A stretch of DNA of 64,000 nt, from NCBI RefSeq assembly GCF_023715685.1, contig NZ_JAMBOQ010000003.1, forward strand, positions 992,001-1,056,000, read 5' to 3'. The stretch is from Priestia aryabhattai (lineage in GTDB: Bacteria > Bacillota > Bacilli > Bacillales > Bacillaceae_H). The notes under the pieces are model-generated. The model ran no database searches. It saw only the letters and a program-made list of their open reading frames with translations, and had not been told where the DNA came from. This document shows positions 24,775 through 33,478 of this stretch, one piece after another (the first letter of the stretch is position 1; each line of letters begins with the position of its first letter). Position numbers and translations under genes: made by a program.

Positions 24775-25035
24775 TGAATTAAATTTTTCAATTCTTTTAT
24801 TCCTTTAAGTAAGCTCTAAAGTACTTTATTTAAAATAATCTTTATCATTTACATAATTGATTAAATTATTGGTATGACCTTAATAATTTAATGTTTAAAT
24901 ATAATATTAATAATAATTTTTGGTTTTTATTAGTATATAAAAGTTATTCTTAATTAAAGAATAGCTAAAATAAAATCATCTGGAAAAAGAGGTTCTAGGA
25001 AGTTAAAGATTATACAAAAGAGAGGAGAGATTACT

Positions 25036-25761
25036 ATTAAGATTCATTATATACAAAATGACTCGCAAGTTGGTCTAGGAAAAATCGAAACTTGGGCTGT
25101 CCAACGAAAGCATATTTTAACCTCAACTAAAGTGTATGAAAAATGTAATTTTCCGTCTTTAGATGAATTTGACTTTTTAATTATCTTAGGTGGTCACATG
25201 GGAGCGTATGAGAAAGAGACTTATTCGTGGCTTTCTTTAGTAAAGCAATTTATTAAGGAGGCTGTGAACCATAATAAATATGTTCTTGGTATTTGCCTTG
25301 GTGCCCAGTTAATAGCAAATGCTTTAGGAGGAAAAGTTTATCCTCATACCCATAAAGAAGTGGGGTGGTGGCCAATTGAGATAAATAAAGATGCATCAAA
25401 TGTTCAAATTTTAAGTGGAATTGCTGATAAATTTACTGCTCTTCAATTTCACGGAGATACTTTTGATATACCAAAAGATGCAGTTCTACTGGGTTCAAGT
25501 AAAGGTTGTGAGAATCAATTATTTATATATGATGATCGAGTCATAGGAATACAGTTTCATCCAGAACTTACAAATGAACTGATCGAAAAGGCTTTAAAAA
25601 CATATGAATATAGTAAAGGCTTTAAAGGGTTTATGCAGAAACCTGAAGATATTATTAATCAATTTACTTTTCTCGATCAATCGACAGATATGTGGTTTAC
25701 ATTGCTTGATAACATTCAAAACAAATTCAAAGAAAATATCGAAAATACACCACTATGCTAA
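25036..25761 (+). CDS. class I glutamine amidotransferase-like protein with ATT start
   Basis: The family's N-terminus (KIHYIQNDSQVGLGKIETWA) is in frame from 25036, where the codon is ATT, 7 bases after AGAGGAGAG (25021-25029); no ATG, GTG or TTG is available there. The first conventional start in frame is a GTG at 25132, which would remove 32 conserved residues. With ATT the protein has 241 residues. The amidotransferase core is intact: LGGHMGAY, the nucleophile elbow GICLGAQLIANALGG, and QFHPEL with the catalytic histidine and glutamate. The natural role is unknown. Either it uses the rare ATT start or a start-codon mutation has silenced it. Confidence 0.75.
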   Translation: MKIHYIQNDSQVGLGKIETWAVQRKHILTSTKVYEKCNFPSLDEFDFLIILGGHMGAYEKETYSWLSLVKQFIKEAVNHNKYVLGICLGAQLIANALGGKVYPHTHKEVGWWPIEINKDASNVQILSGIADKFTALQFHGDTFDIPKDAVLLGSSKGCENQLFIYDDRVIGIQFHPELTNELIEKALKTYEYSKGFKGFMQKPEDIINQFTFLDQSTDMWFTLLDNIQNKFKENIENTPLC

Positions 25762-25817
25762 AGACTTAACCTCTAAAGTTAAAAGTTTATAATCAAAGGA
25801 CTAGCTAAGAAGTTTAA

Positions 25818-25870
25818 CTTATACGCAATACCTCCTCTTTAGAATAGGAAGAGGAGGTATTGCGTATAAG
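25818..25870. terminator. 22-bp perfect inverted repeat between convergent genes
   Basis: Two arms of 22 bases (25818-25839 and 25849-25870; core ATACGCAATACCTCCTC) are perfectly complementary around a 9-base loop. No clear T-run follows on either side, so it is unusually strong but atypical as a terminator. It separates the amidotransferase from the minus-strand regulator. Confidence 0.65.
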
Positions 25871-25891
25871 TAATTGTTTTTAATATAAGAT

Positions 25892-26545
25892 TTAAGAACT
25901 TATGCTATTTAATTCTAATAATTTGTGAAATAGTTCCTTTAATCTTGGTTCATTTCTTTCTAAATAGTAGTCTAAAAACATATTAAATTGTAAGTTCAAC
26001 TTAAGAGTCGAAAAATAGTCATTTTCTTCTAATACGTCATAATTATTTTTCCATAAGGAAAGGAAAAATGGATTTTTCAAATTGATAGCAATGTGTTCTA
26101 TCCAATTTCGAAAATCTGACCAGAAATCGTCTGTATGTTTAATGATTGAAGTGCTTTTATTTAATTCCTTGTTTGATAAATCAAGAGAGAGGGATAGTGT
26201 CACAATTTGTTTGGAGCACATAATGAATACCTCATAGTAATTTTGAAGAGATATGCGGTCTAACCGTTGTTTTGATAATTCAGAAGGAATCAAAAATGGA
26301 GGTGGGTTAGACACAAAAGTTCCCTCTCCTTGTCTTGAATCAAGGTATCCTAAAAGCTTTAGACCTCGAATCCCTTCTCTAATGGAAGATCGACTGATCC
26401 CTAATAACTCACTTAAGTCTCTTTCAGTATGGATTTTTGAACCCTCGGGTAACTGCTCTGTTTCAATATATTCAACAAGTTGAGTTATAACTTGTTGATA
26501 CATCTTTGGCGGTTGTTGAACTTTATAATTTCTACTGCTTTTCAC
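25892..26545 (-). CDS. GntR/FadR-type transcriptional regulator
   Basis: The protein has 217 residues from a GTG start behind AGGAGGTT. Residues about 15-80 form a winged helix-turn-helix of the GntR family (LPEGSKIHTERDLSELLGISRSSIREGIRGLKLLGYLDSRQG). The C-terminal 130 residues are helical, resembling a FadR (FCD) effector domain, but the usual metal histidines are not obvious. It is divergent from a second GntR regulator and from the catabolic operon. Its target may be the shared intergenic region, which has a TTAACCGGTTTA near 26643. Confidence 0.78.
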   Translation of the reverse strand: MKSSRNYKVQQPPKMYQQVITQLVEYIETEQLPEGSKIHTERDLSELLGISRSSIREGIRGLKLLGYLDSRQGEGTFVSNPPPFLIPSELSKQRLDRISLQNYYEVFIMCSKQIVTLSLSLDLSNKELNKSTSIIKHTDDFWSDFRNWIEHIAINLKNPFFLSLWKNNYDVLEENDYFSTLKLNLQFNMFLDYYLERNEPRLKELFHKLLELNSISS

Positions 26546-26871
26546 GTATTTAACCTCCTAAACAATTAATAACTAGCTATTGGAAGAAAATTAATTGTTA
26601 ACTTCTGACTAGATTAATTACAATTCGTTTTTTATGTGTTTAATTAACCGGTTTAGTATACAACGGATGTTATGTAATGTATTTAAATAACGCTTTTATA
26701 TGGATTCCAAAAACTTCACCTGGATATGAGTCTTTACATATAATAATTCCTTTGTGACTCTTACATAAACTATATATAATTATATAGTATAATAACTATT
26801 AGGTATAAATGATACTCTAAAGTGATGTAAAAAACATACTAACTTATAGATGTTAAAAAGAGGTGACAAGA
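26546..26871. other. divergent promoter region between two GntR-type regulators
   Basis: A+T-rich, no gene. AACCGGTT (about 26645-26652) is the only clear palindrome and could be an operator. TATAAT-like boxes are abundant but no single promoter stands out. Confidence 0.35.
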
Positions 26872-27582
26872 TTGGTACTTAGAAATATTAAGAAAAGAAA
26901 CTTATATGAAGAAATTATCTCTGAGATTATTCAATATATCCAAGAAGAAAATATTAAACCCGGTGATAAGCTTCCTACTGAAAATGAATTTGTAGAAATA
27001 TTCCAGGTGAGCAAAACAGCTATTAGAGAGGCACTTAGTGTCCTAGTGGCGAAAGGAATTATTGAAAAGCGTTCAGGGGTTGGCAGTATATTGAAGGAGA
27101 TAAATGGTAGTAAAGTTATTGAACCATTCACCCAGAAGCTTATGATGGAAGAACAAACTCTAAAAGAAATTTTAGAATTCCGCAGAGGGATAGAGATAGA
27201 GGCAACCGCGTTAGCAGCCCAAAGAGCTACTAGTGAGCAACTAGAAGCAATTGAAAGTGCCCATTTAGAACTGATTGAAGTCAACCATAATGGAGGAATT
27301 GGAATAGAAGAGGATTATCGCTTTCATTCTTTAATTATTATTTCCTCTGGAAACTCTATCTATCAAACCATATTTGATATGATTTCTCCAAAATTTTTGG
27401 AAGCTTTAAGAGTAAGTAAGAATCAATCCAAGAGGCTATCGAGGTCGTATTTAGAAGATACGCATCAAGAACATGAGCGCATTCTTAATGCCTTAAAGAA
27501 AAGAGATGCAGTAGAAGCTCGATTAGCTATGCTAGATCATCTAGAAAAAAATGAAACAAAGATCTGGAACCATGACCTTTAA
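26872..27582 (+). CDS. GntR family regulator, FadR subfamily
   Basis: The protein has 236 residues; TTG at 26872 is chosen because GAGGTG lies at 26859-26864, overlapping an upstream GTG at 26863. The N-terminal winged helix (KPGDKLPTENEFVEIFQVSKTAIREALSVLVAKGIIEKRSG) is a classic GntR domain. Residues about 90-230 are an FCD domain (LKEILEFRRGIEIEATALAAQRAT, DYRFHSLIIISSGNS, HQEHERILNALKKRD) with Asp/His positions typical of metal-binding FadR proteins that sense organic acids. It precedes the FAH/SDR/symporter operon, whose leader carries TGGTCAGACCA, a typical FadR-subfamily operator. It is the best candidate to bind that site and its copies at 31102 and 36283. Confidence 0.85.
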   Translation: MVLRNIKKRNLYEEIISEIIQYIQEENIKPGDKLPTENEFVEIFQVSKTAIREALSVLVAKGIIEKRSGVGSILKEINGSKVIEPFTQKLMMEEQTLKEILEFRRGIEIEATALAAQRATSEQLEAIESAHLELIEVNHNGGIGIEEDYRFHSLIIISSGNSIYQTIFDMISPKFLEALRVSKNQSKRLSRSYLEDTHQEHERILNALKKRDAVEARLAMLDHLEKNETKIWNHDL

Positions 27583-27914
27583 TTTTCATCCTTTTAAAAG
27601 GTAAGACCATAATAACTTCTTCTTTTTGCGTAACAATTATTGGAATTTATAATTTTTTATTGTAATCTTTGCAAGATGAGGAAGTAACCACTCAAAAGCA
27701 GCCAATGATGAAGAGTTGTTGGCTGCTTCCTATTTAGAATTGCGATAAATATGTTGCGTAATTAGTATAAAGTAATTAAATTCCTCTTTAATCATTACAA
27801 TTTTAAAATAAATCCTTTACAAATTAAAATTGTCTTTATATTATGAAAATATATAAATTATAATGGTCAGACCATAATAATTTAATAATATTCAAGAAGA
27901 TGGAGGAATTTATT
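27583..27914. other. regulator-to-operon intergenic region
   Basis: It contains a degenerate operator, GGTAAGACCATAATAA (27600-27615, one mismatch to the operator copy at 27865-27880), a stem at 27696-27728 (AAGCAGCCAA with TTGGCTGCTT) likely ending the regulator transcript, and the promoter/operator listed separately. Confidence 0.5.
27816..27874 (+). promoter_or_regulatory. promoter and TGGTCAGACCA operator of the FAH-family operon
   Basis: TTTACA (27816-27821), 17 bases, TATTAT (27839-27844). The palindrome TGGTCAGACCA lies at 27864-27874, about 13-23 bases past the expected start point, where a bound repressor would block transcription. A longer symmetry (TTATAATGGTC against TTATTATGGTC) extends it. 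Confidence 0.7.
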
Positions 27915-28802
27915 ATGAAATTAGCCACAATTACAAGAGACGGAATAGAAGAAGCTGGACTGGTCGCACATAATGGAATTTTGCCGATTAAAGATTTGAA
28001 TACTAAATTTAATCAAGAATGGTCAACAGACCTATTTGAAATCATTAATACTGGTCAATTAGATGAAATAAAACAATGGTATCAAACAGAAGAGAAAGAA
28101 CAGGTGGCAGAATTAGACGCCATTTTTATTCCCTTTCAACAAGTAGAGTATGCTCCTCTATACCGTCATCCAAGAAAAATATGGGGGATTGGTTTAAATT
28201 ATGTAGAGCACGCAGCTGACCTAGACGAAAAAGCACCTAATACAGAACCTGCAAGCTTCTTGAAACCGGACACTACGATTGTTGGTCCAAACGATACTAT
28301 TAATATTCCTCTACAATCTGAGCGAACAACAGCAGAAGCAGAGCTTGGAATCATAATTGGAAAAGAATGCAAAGACGTATCAGAAGAAGATGCACCTAAC
28401 GTAATTGCTGGTTTTACTACGATTATTGATATGACAGCCGAAGATATTTTACAGAGAAACCCTAGATATTTAACACGCTCAAAAAGTTTTGATACATTTT
28501 TTAGTTTTGGTCCTCACTTGGTTACACCTGAAGAAGTTGAGGAAGTAGTCAATTTAAATGTTGCTACCGTTATTAATGGAGGTCTGCACCGGAAAAACAT
28601 TGTTTCCAATATGTCGTTTCTTCCTTGGCATTTAGTATCCTTCCACTCTAAAGTTATGAAACTATTGCCGGGCGATATTATTTCTACTGGTACTCCAGGA
28701 GCTGTAGTAATACGTGATGGGGATATCGTAGAATGTCATATTGATGGATTTGAAAAGTTAGTTAATCACGTAAAAGATTTAAAGGTTAATGGAGGTAATT
28801 AA
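27915..28802 (+). CDS. fumarylacetoacetate hydrolase (FAH) family protein
   Basis: The protein has 295 residues, with ATG at 27915 behind ATGGAGGAA. The C-terminal two thirds is the FAH fold: WGIGLNYVEHAADL, the metal-binding glutamates in TTAEAELGIIIGKEC, an aspartate in TIIDMTAEDILQRN, RSKSFDTFFSFGPHLV, and the closing GDIISTGTPGAV. Members cleave or decarboxylate acylpyruvates and other beta-diketo or 2-keto acids, typically with Mg2+ or Mn2+, in the cytosol. It is cotranscribed with an SDR and a dicarboxylate-type symporter. The substrate is unknown. Confidence 0.88.
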   Translation: MKLATITRDGIEEAGLVAHNGILPIKDLNTKFNQEWSTDLFEIINTGQLDEIKQWYQTEEKEQVAELDAIFIPFQQVEYAPLYRHPRKIWGIGLNYVEHAADLDEKAPNTEPASFLKPDTTIVGPNDTINIPLQSERTTAEAELGIIIGKECKDVSEEDAPNVIAGFTTIIDMTAEDILQRNPRYLTRSKSFDTFFSFGPHLVTPEEVEEVVNLNVATVINGGLHRKNIVSNMSFLPWHLVSFHSKVMKLLPGDIISTGTPGAVVIRDGDIVECHIDGFEKLVNHVKDLKVNGGN

Positions 28803-28804
28803 GT

Positions 28805-29590
28805 ATGGAACTAAATCTGAAAAATAAAGTTGCCCTTGTTGTTGCATCAAGCCAGGGATTGGGAAAGGCCATCGCAACACAGCTCGTCAAAGAAGGCGTA
28901 AATATCATGTTAACAAGTCGAGACAGTGCAAAATTAGAGAAATTACAACAGGAGCTTCAAAGTTTAGGAAAAGGAAAAGTTGAATATTGTCCAGCTGATA
29001 TTACTAATGCAGATGATATTCACACATTAATAAATAAAACAATTGAAGTATTTGATCAAATTGATATTTTAATTAATAATGCGGGAGGACCTCCTAGTGG
29101 TAAGTTTGAACAATTTTCGGACGATGACTGGGAAAAGTCATTCGAATTGAATTTATTAAGCTATATTCGTTTAATTCGAGGAGCTTTACCTTATCTAAAA
29201 AAACAAGGAGGGCGAATTATTAACATAGCTTCTTCGTCTATTAAACAACCTATACCAGGGTTAATACTATCCAATACATTTCGTTTAGGAATTGTAGGAC
29301 TGACTAAAACTCTAGCTGAGGAATTAGCTCCATTTAATATACTAATTAACACGGTGGCACCAGGTAGAATTGCAACAGACAGAGTGGCGTTTCTCGACCA
29401 AACCAAAGCAGATAAACTTGGAACTACACGTGAAGAAGTCGCAAAGGCATCTCGAGAAACGATATTACTGAAGCGATACGGAACTCCAGAGGAGTTTGCT
29501 AATGTAGTAACATTTTTGGTATCCGAAGCAAGCACGTATATGACTGGAAGCTCCTTTTTAGTTGATGGGGGTATGATAAAGGCTATTTAA
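28805..29590 (+). CDS. SDR family oxidoreductase with atypical catalytic residues
   Basis: The protein has 261 residues and starts 2 bases after the FAH gene. The NAD(P) motif is the variant VVASSQGLGKAIA and NNAGGPPSG is present, as is the catalytic serine region NIASSSIKQP. At the usual Tyr-x-x-x-Lys position the sequence reads SNTFRLGIVGLTK, so by alignment from GLTK the tyrosine becomes serine and the lysine becomes arginine. This SxxxR pattern marks a subfamily annotated as 3-oxoacyl-ACP-reductase-like whose chemistry may differ. Pairing with an FAH hydrolase resembles pathways in which a 3-deoxy-2-keto acid is oxidised to a diketo acid and then cleaved; that is inference. Confidence 0.85.
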   Translation: MELNLKNKVALVVASSQGLGKAIATQLVKEGVNIMLTSRDSAKLEKLQQELQSLGKGKVEYCPADITNADDIHTLINKTIEVFDQIDILINNAGGPPSGKFEQFSDDDWEKSFELNLLSYIRLIRGALPYLKKQGGRIINIASSSIKQPIPGLILSNTFRLGIVGLTKTLAEELAPFNILINTVAPGRIATDRVAFLDQTKADKLGTTREEVAKASRETILLKRYGTPEEFANVVTFLVSEASTYMTGSSFLVDGGMIKAI

Positions 29591-29652
29591 AAAAGAATCT
29601 TCATTTATTTAATGCTAATCCATACCTTATTACTTTTGAAAGGGGATAGATA

Positions 29653-30903
29653 ATGCAAGCTCTTAGAAGAATTCCTTTATGGCTCCAGATTGTCGTAGCT
29701 CTTATATTAGGTTTATGTTTAGGATTTATGAGTAAAACCATAGGTGTAGAAGCAAAAATCCTAGGTGATGCTTTTATTCATATGATTAAAATGACGATTG
29801 TACCATTGATTTTCCCCCTAATTATATTAGGAATTGCTCAAATAAAATCAACCGGATCATTAGGAAGGCTTTCTCTTAAAGCTATACTTTATTTTGAGAT
29901 TGTTACAACTTTAATCATCGTTATGTCTTTACTACTTGCTAATACTGTACACCTTGGAGTTGGCGCTGATTTATCCGGAGGAAATATAAGGGCTCTAGAG
30001 GGCATTGATGCAAATAAGATTGACTTTAGAGAATTTATCCTTCATATAATACCTTCTAATATTTTTATAGCTTTTTCAGAAGGAAATATTTTAGGTATTG
30101 TCTATTTTGGTATTTTCTTTGGCTTAGCATTACGTGCCTTAAAGGAAAAAGCAAAGCCGATTGAGGACGTTCTCGAGGCTCTTTCTAAAGTAATGTTTAA
30201 AGTTTTAAATTATGTAATTAAATTCTCTCCAATTGGTGTTTTTGGATCTATCGCTTATAGCATGGCTACTTATGGTTTTGGAAAGTTAAGCACGCTAATT
30301 GACTTAATTTTAGTTACATATGCTGGATTAGGTATTGTTTTATTAATTATCTTTCCCATAATTGCCCGGATCTATCGGATTCAATATTGGGATTTACTTA
30401 ATGAAATTAAAGATTTATTGTTAATTGCTTTTACAACTAGAAGCTCAGAGTCTGTATTCGCCCCTCTTACGACACGTTTAGAGGGTTATGGTGCTAAAAA
30501 TTCAATAGTTTCCTTTGTATTACCTCTTGGGTACTCATTTAATCTTGATGGTGGAATGGTCTATATGGCTCCTGCTATCTTATTTTTAGCTAATGCTTAT
30601 GATATTCACCTCTCAGTTTTAGATCAGATTCATATTGTCCTTTTGCTTATGCTACTCACAAAAGGAGTTGCTTCTGTTCCTTCAGGAGTAATCGTTGTGT
30701 TGACAAGTGTTTCTGTGGTTATAGGGCTACCTATGGAAGGAATTGCATTACTCATGGCTGTTGACTTCATAATGGACATGGCGCGAACTGCAACTAATGT
30801 AGTAGGAAATGCATTAGCTACAGTCGTAATAGCCAAATCTGAGGGAATGTTTCATAAAAAAGAGGTTGTAATTGCTAACGAAGAGAAAGTATCAAGTTCT
30901 TAA
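29653..30903 (+). CDS. dicarboxylate/amino acid:cation symporter (DAACS family)
   Basis: The protein has 416 residues, with ATG behind GAAAGGGGAT. It is a GltP/DctA-type protein with about eight membrane helices, two re-entrant loops and conserved segments MIKMTIVPLIFPLIILGI, AFTTRSSESVFAPL (serine-rich hairpin) and PLGYSFNLDGGMVY (the NMDGT-like motif, here NLDGG). These import C4-dicarboxylates, glutamate/aspartate or related acids with protons or sodium. The change of NMDGT to NLDGG may signal another acid. It is the likely uptake system for the compound handled by the FAH/SDR pair. Confidence 0.88.
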   Translation: MQALRRIPLWLQIVVALILGLCLGFMSKTIGVEAKILGDAFIHMIKMTIVPLIFPLIILGIAQIKSTGSLGRLSLKAILYFEIVTTLIIVMSLLLANTVHLGVGADLSGGNIRALEGIDANKIDFREFILHIIPSNIFIAFSEGNILGIVYFGIFFGLALRALKEKAKPIEDVLEALSKVMFKVLNYVIKFSPIGVFGSIAYSMATYGFGKLSTLIDLILVTYAGLGIVLLIIFPIIARIYRIQYWDLLNEIKDLLLIAFTTRSSESVFAPLTTRLEGYGAKNSIVSFVLPLGYSFNLDGGMVYMAPAILFLANAYDIHLSVLDQIHIVLLLMLLTKGVASVPSGVIVVLTSVSVVIGLPMEGIALLMAVDFIMDMARTATNVVGNALATVVIAKSEGMFHKKEVVIANEEKVSSS

Positions 30904-31101
30904 GACCTCAAGCAGAATCACCATTGTTTGAAATGAAAAATAACTTGTCTGTAACTAGCGACTCTAGTAGTGGTTTGTATACTATTTAAACAATCTTTAC
31001 TATGAGAAAGATGTTGTCTTTATAAGATGAGAGATAAAAAAATAAATGTAGAAGAAAAACTTGCAGCATATAAACAAATTATATGAACTAAAACAACAAA
31101 T

Positions 31102-31112
31102 TGGTCAGACCA
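31102..31112. promoter_or_regulatory. TGGTCAGACCA operator upstream of the aminotransferase
   Basis: A perfect copy of the 11-bp palindrome, 64 bases before the aminotransferase ATG. It is followed by TAATA, as at 27864. It suggests that this gene belongs to the same regulon but has its own promoter. Confidence 0.75.
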
Positions 31113-31165
31113 TAATATTTTTATTATTTTTGAATTTAGAGCTATAACCAAAAGGAGCTATCAAA

Positions 31166-32353
31166 ATGAATCTTTCTATTTCAGATCGCTTATCTAAAAT
31201 TCCTTTTTCAAGTATCCGTGAGATATTTGAAGAAGCAGCAAAAATGGAAAAGAGAGGGTTAAATATTACGCACATGGAAATTGGGCGCCCTGATTTTGAC
31301 ACACCTCAACATATTAAAGATGCAGCAAAAGCTGCTTTACAGCAAGGAAATGTTCATTATACATCTAACAGTGGAACGCTTGAATTTCGGGAAGCAATTG
31401 CACAAAAATTGAAACTTGATAACGGAATCAATGTAGATCCTCAAAAAGAAGTTGTTGTTACAGTCGGTTGTAAAGAAGCCATTTTCAATTTTATCTTTGC
31501 ATTTATCAACCCAGGAGATGAGGTACTCATTCCCGATCCAGCGTGGCTTGAGTATCAGTATATTGTTGAGCTTGCCGGTGGTGTTGCTGTTCCCATTCCA
31601 CTATTAGAAGAAAATGAGTTTCTTTTAGATCCAAATGATGTTCGAGATCGAGTTACGAAAAAAACGAAAATGCTTTTAATTAACACTCCTCATAATCCCA
31701 CGGGGGCTGTATTGCCAGAATCTTATCTGAAAGAATTAGCAGACATTGCAATTAGGCACGATTTGCTTGTGGTATCTGATGAAATTTATGAAAAACTTAT
31801 TTATGACGGAGAAAAGCATATTAGTATGGCTACCTTACCTGGTATGTTTGAAAGAACTGTTACAATTAATGGTTTTGCTAAAGCATATGCAATGGATGGA
31901 TGGAGACTTGGATATGCGGCCGGTCCTGTAGAACTCATCCAGTCAATACTAAAAATGCATCAGTATAACACTTCTTGTGCAACATCATTTGCACAATTTG
32001 GTGGAACAGCTGCTTACCTTGGAACACAGGAACCTGTTAAAGAAATGGTAAAAGCTTTTGATAGAAGACGAAAGCTTCTTGTTAGCAGGCTTAATGAGGT
32101 GCCCGGAGTACAATGTGTTGTACCAAAAGGGGCATTTTATGCTTTCCCTTCTTTTAAAGAATTAGGCATCCCTTCAAAGGATCTTGCAACTAAGTTATTG
32201 AGAGAAGCACAAATTGCTTGTGTACCAGGTTCCGCATTTGGAAGTCATGGTGAGGGCTTTATTCGTATGGCTTATTCAACAAGCTACGATGAAATTGAAC
32301 AAGCAATGTATCGAATGGAAAAGGTGATAAAGGGACTGACGGTAAAGGGTTAA
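31166..32353 (+). CDS. class I/II aminotransferase (aspartate aminotransferase-like)
   Basis: The protein has 395 residues, with ATG behind AAAGGAGC. Fold-type I PLP enzyme: HYTSNSGTLEFREAIA, NTPHNPTGAV, VVSDEIYEKLIYDG with the PLP-binding aspartate and tyrosine, and NGFAKAYAMDGWRLGYAAGP with the Schiff-base lysine and arginine. The C-terminal GEGFIRMAYSTS holds the substrate-carboxylate arginine. It may convert an amino acid into the keto acid used by the FAH operon, or the reverse. A hairpin follows the gene. Confidence 0.88.
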   Translation: MNLSISDRLSKIPFSSIREIFEEAAKMEKRGLNITHMEIGRPDFDTPQHIKDAAKAALQQGNVHYTSNSGTLEFREAIAQKLKLDNGINVDPQKEVVVTVGCKEAIFNFIFAFINPGDEVLIPDPAWLEYQYIVELAGGVAVPIPLLEENEFLLDPNDVRDRVTKKTKMLLINTPHNPTGAVLPESYLKELADIAIRHDLLVVSDEIYEKLIYDGEKHISMATLPGMFERTVTINGFAKAYAMDGWRLGYAAGPVELIQSILKMHQYNTSCATSFAQFGGTAAYLGTQEPVKEMVKAFDRRRKLLVSRLNEVPGVQCVVPKGAFYAFPSFKELGIPSKDLATKLLREAQIACVPGSAFGSHGEGFIRMAYSTSYDEIEQAMYRMEKVIKGLTVKG

Positions 32354-32916
32354 TTGGTAAATAGAAATGGGATTCCATGGATAAGGATGGTCCTGCAAAA
32401 ACTTAAATTGAGAGTGGATACCCTGAACGTTGAAGGGATCATTATCTCAAAAAAAATTATAAACATTCACTTTTAAGAAGTGTAATCACCCCGTAAAAGT
32501 ATATTCTTACGGGGTGATTACGTGTTGAATGTAAATTTATGTTTTGATACTATGCTCTCTTTAAAAGAAAAAACAGCTTGTTAAGGTTGCTCTTTTATAT
32601 AACTTTTTAAAAATTCTCTTTATGTTTCTTAATAGGATCTAAATTCCAAATATTTCAGTTAGTATTTATTATTAGCGAATTGACAGATTACAATTTTTAA
32701 ATTTATAATACGCTCACTAGTATTTATAATCATTATTAAACGAATTTTAGATTCAATAAAAGATCCTTATATTAATTGTTAAACAACAATGAGTCAATTA
32801 GATCGCATAATAAGATTGAAGTATTTATACAAATATTCAATCTTTACTAAAAGAAAAGAACCTATGTCGTTACAAACGTATAGGAAATAAGAAATATTAA
32901 GAAGGTGGGAATGTTC
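32354..32916. other. intergenic region with one strong hairpin
   Basis: Beyond the 15-bp hairpin at 32482-32521 the region is very A+T-rich, without a gene or clear regulatory motif. Confidence 0.4.
32482..32521. terminator. 15-bp perfect stem-loop after the aminotransferase
   Basis: GTAATCACCCCGTAA (32482-32496) pairs with TTACGGGGTGATTAC (32507-32521) across a 10-base loop. No T-run follows, so it resembles the 25818 hairpin: very stable, atypical as an intrinsic terminator. Confidence 0.55.
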
Positions 32917-33105
32917 ATGAAAGAAAAATTTTACTGTCCTTGGCTAAATCTCTGTCTTTTAACAAAGGAACAGAGAGAAATTTTAACACTTAATTATTCC
33001 CGTTGGATAAATAAGGCGATTACAAGTACAGAGTTTGCCAAATTATTGAATTTAAATAAGCAATTATTTAGAGAAGTTATTCAAGAGTATGACGCAATGG
33101 TGTAA
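32917..33105 (+). CDS. small hypothetical protein, possible helix-turn-helix (62 aa)
   Basis: AAGGTGGG (32902-32909) lies 7 bases before the ATG at 32917; the ATG at 32911 is too close to it. The product reads EKFYCPWLNLCLLTKEQREIL and then SRWINKAITSTEFAKLLNLNKQLFREVI, whose second half has the spacing of a helix-turn-helix. No family is recognised. It lies upstream of the MarR gene, with a palindrome between them. Confidence 0.55.
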   Translation: MKEKFYCPWLNLCLLTKEQREILTLNYSRWINKAITSTEFAKLLNLNKQLFREVIQEYDAMV

Positions 33106-33478
33106 TTCATGGAATTTATCTCTAAATTAAAAGAATCACGGTTTAATTTTACATGCTTGCGCATGCATGTTTATTGTTTGCATTTCTTTTTTTCTATGTT
33201 AGATTATGTTAAGGCGAAGAGTGAGACAATAAGGGCAATTATATCACTAAATTAAAGAGTAGTACTTTTGATATTTAGTTATCACTAACAAATGTTATAA
33301 TAACTAGATGACAAAGTAAAAAGGTTATCAACCATAAAAAAATCGTATAAAATTCCCCCTTAAATTTTTAATAAACTAAATTAGAAAAGGGGAGATTAAG
33401 ACTTGAAGATATGCGAGAAAGGGTTATGATTATTGACTTCAGTACTATGTCATTAAAATAGAAATGGGTGGAATGCGT
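33106..33478. other. promoter region of the MarR gene
   Basis: It carries the GCATGCAT-type operator at 33151-33172 and otherwise A+T-rich DNA. A short frame ending near 33429 is not convincing. Confidence 0.4.
33151..33172. promoter_or_regulatory. GCGCATGCAT operator upstream of the MarR gene
   Basis: ACATGC, TTGC, GCATGCATGT form an imperfect palindrome matching the motif (TGYGCATRCATTT) repeated four times upstream of the OYE gene. Its location suggests that the MarR protein represses its own gene as well as the OYE operon. Confidence 0.6.

Larger units (their letters stand above)
24592..25035. other. intergenic region with two terminators
   Basis: GGGAACGTCC/GGATGTTCCC at 24650-24674 and CTTAGC/GCTAAG plus TTTTTTT at 24750-24771 are both terminator-like. 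The rest, to the amidotransferase gene, is very A+T-rich promoter-type DNA with no gene. Confidence 0.5.
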
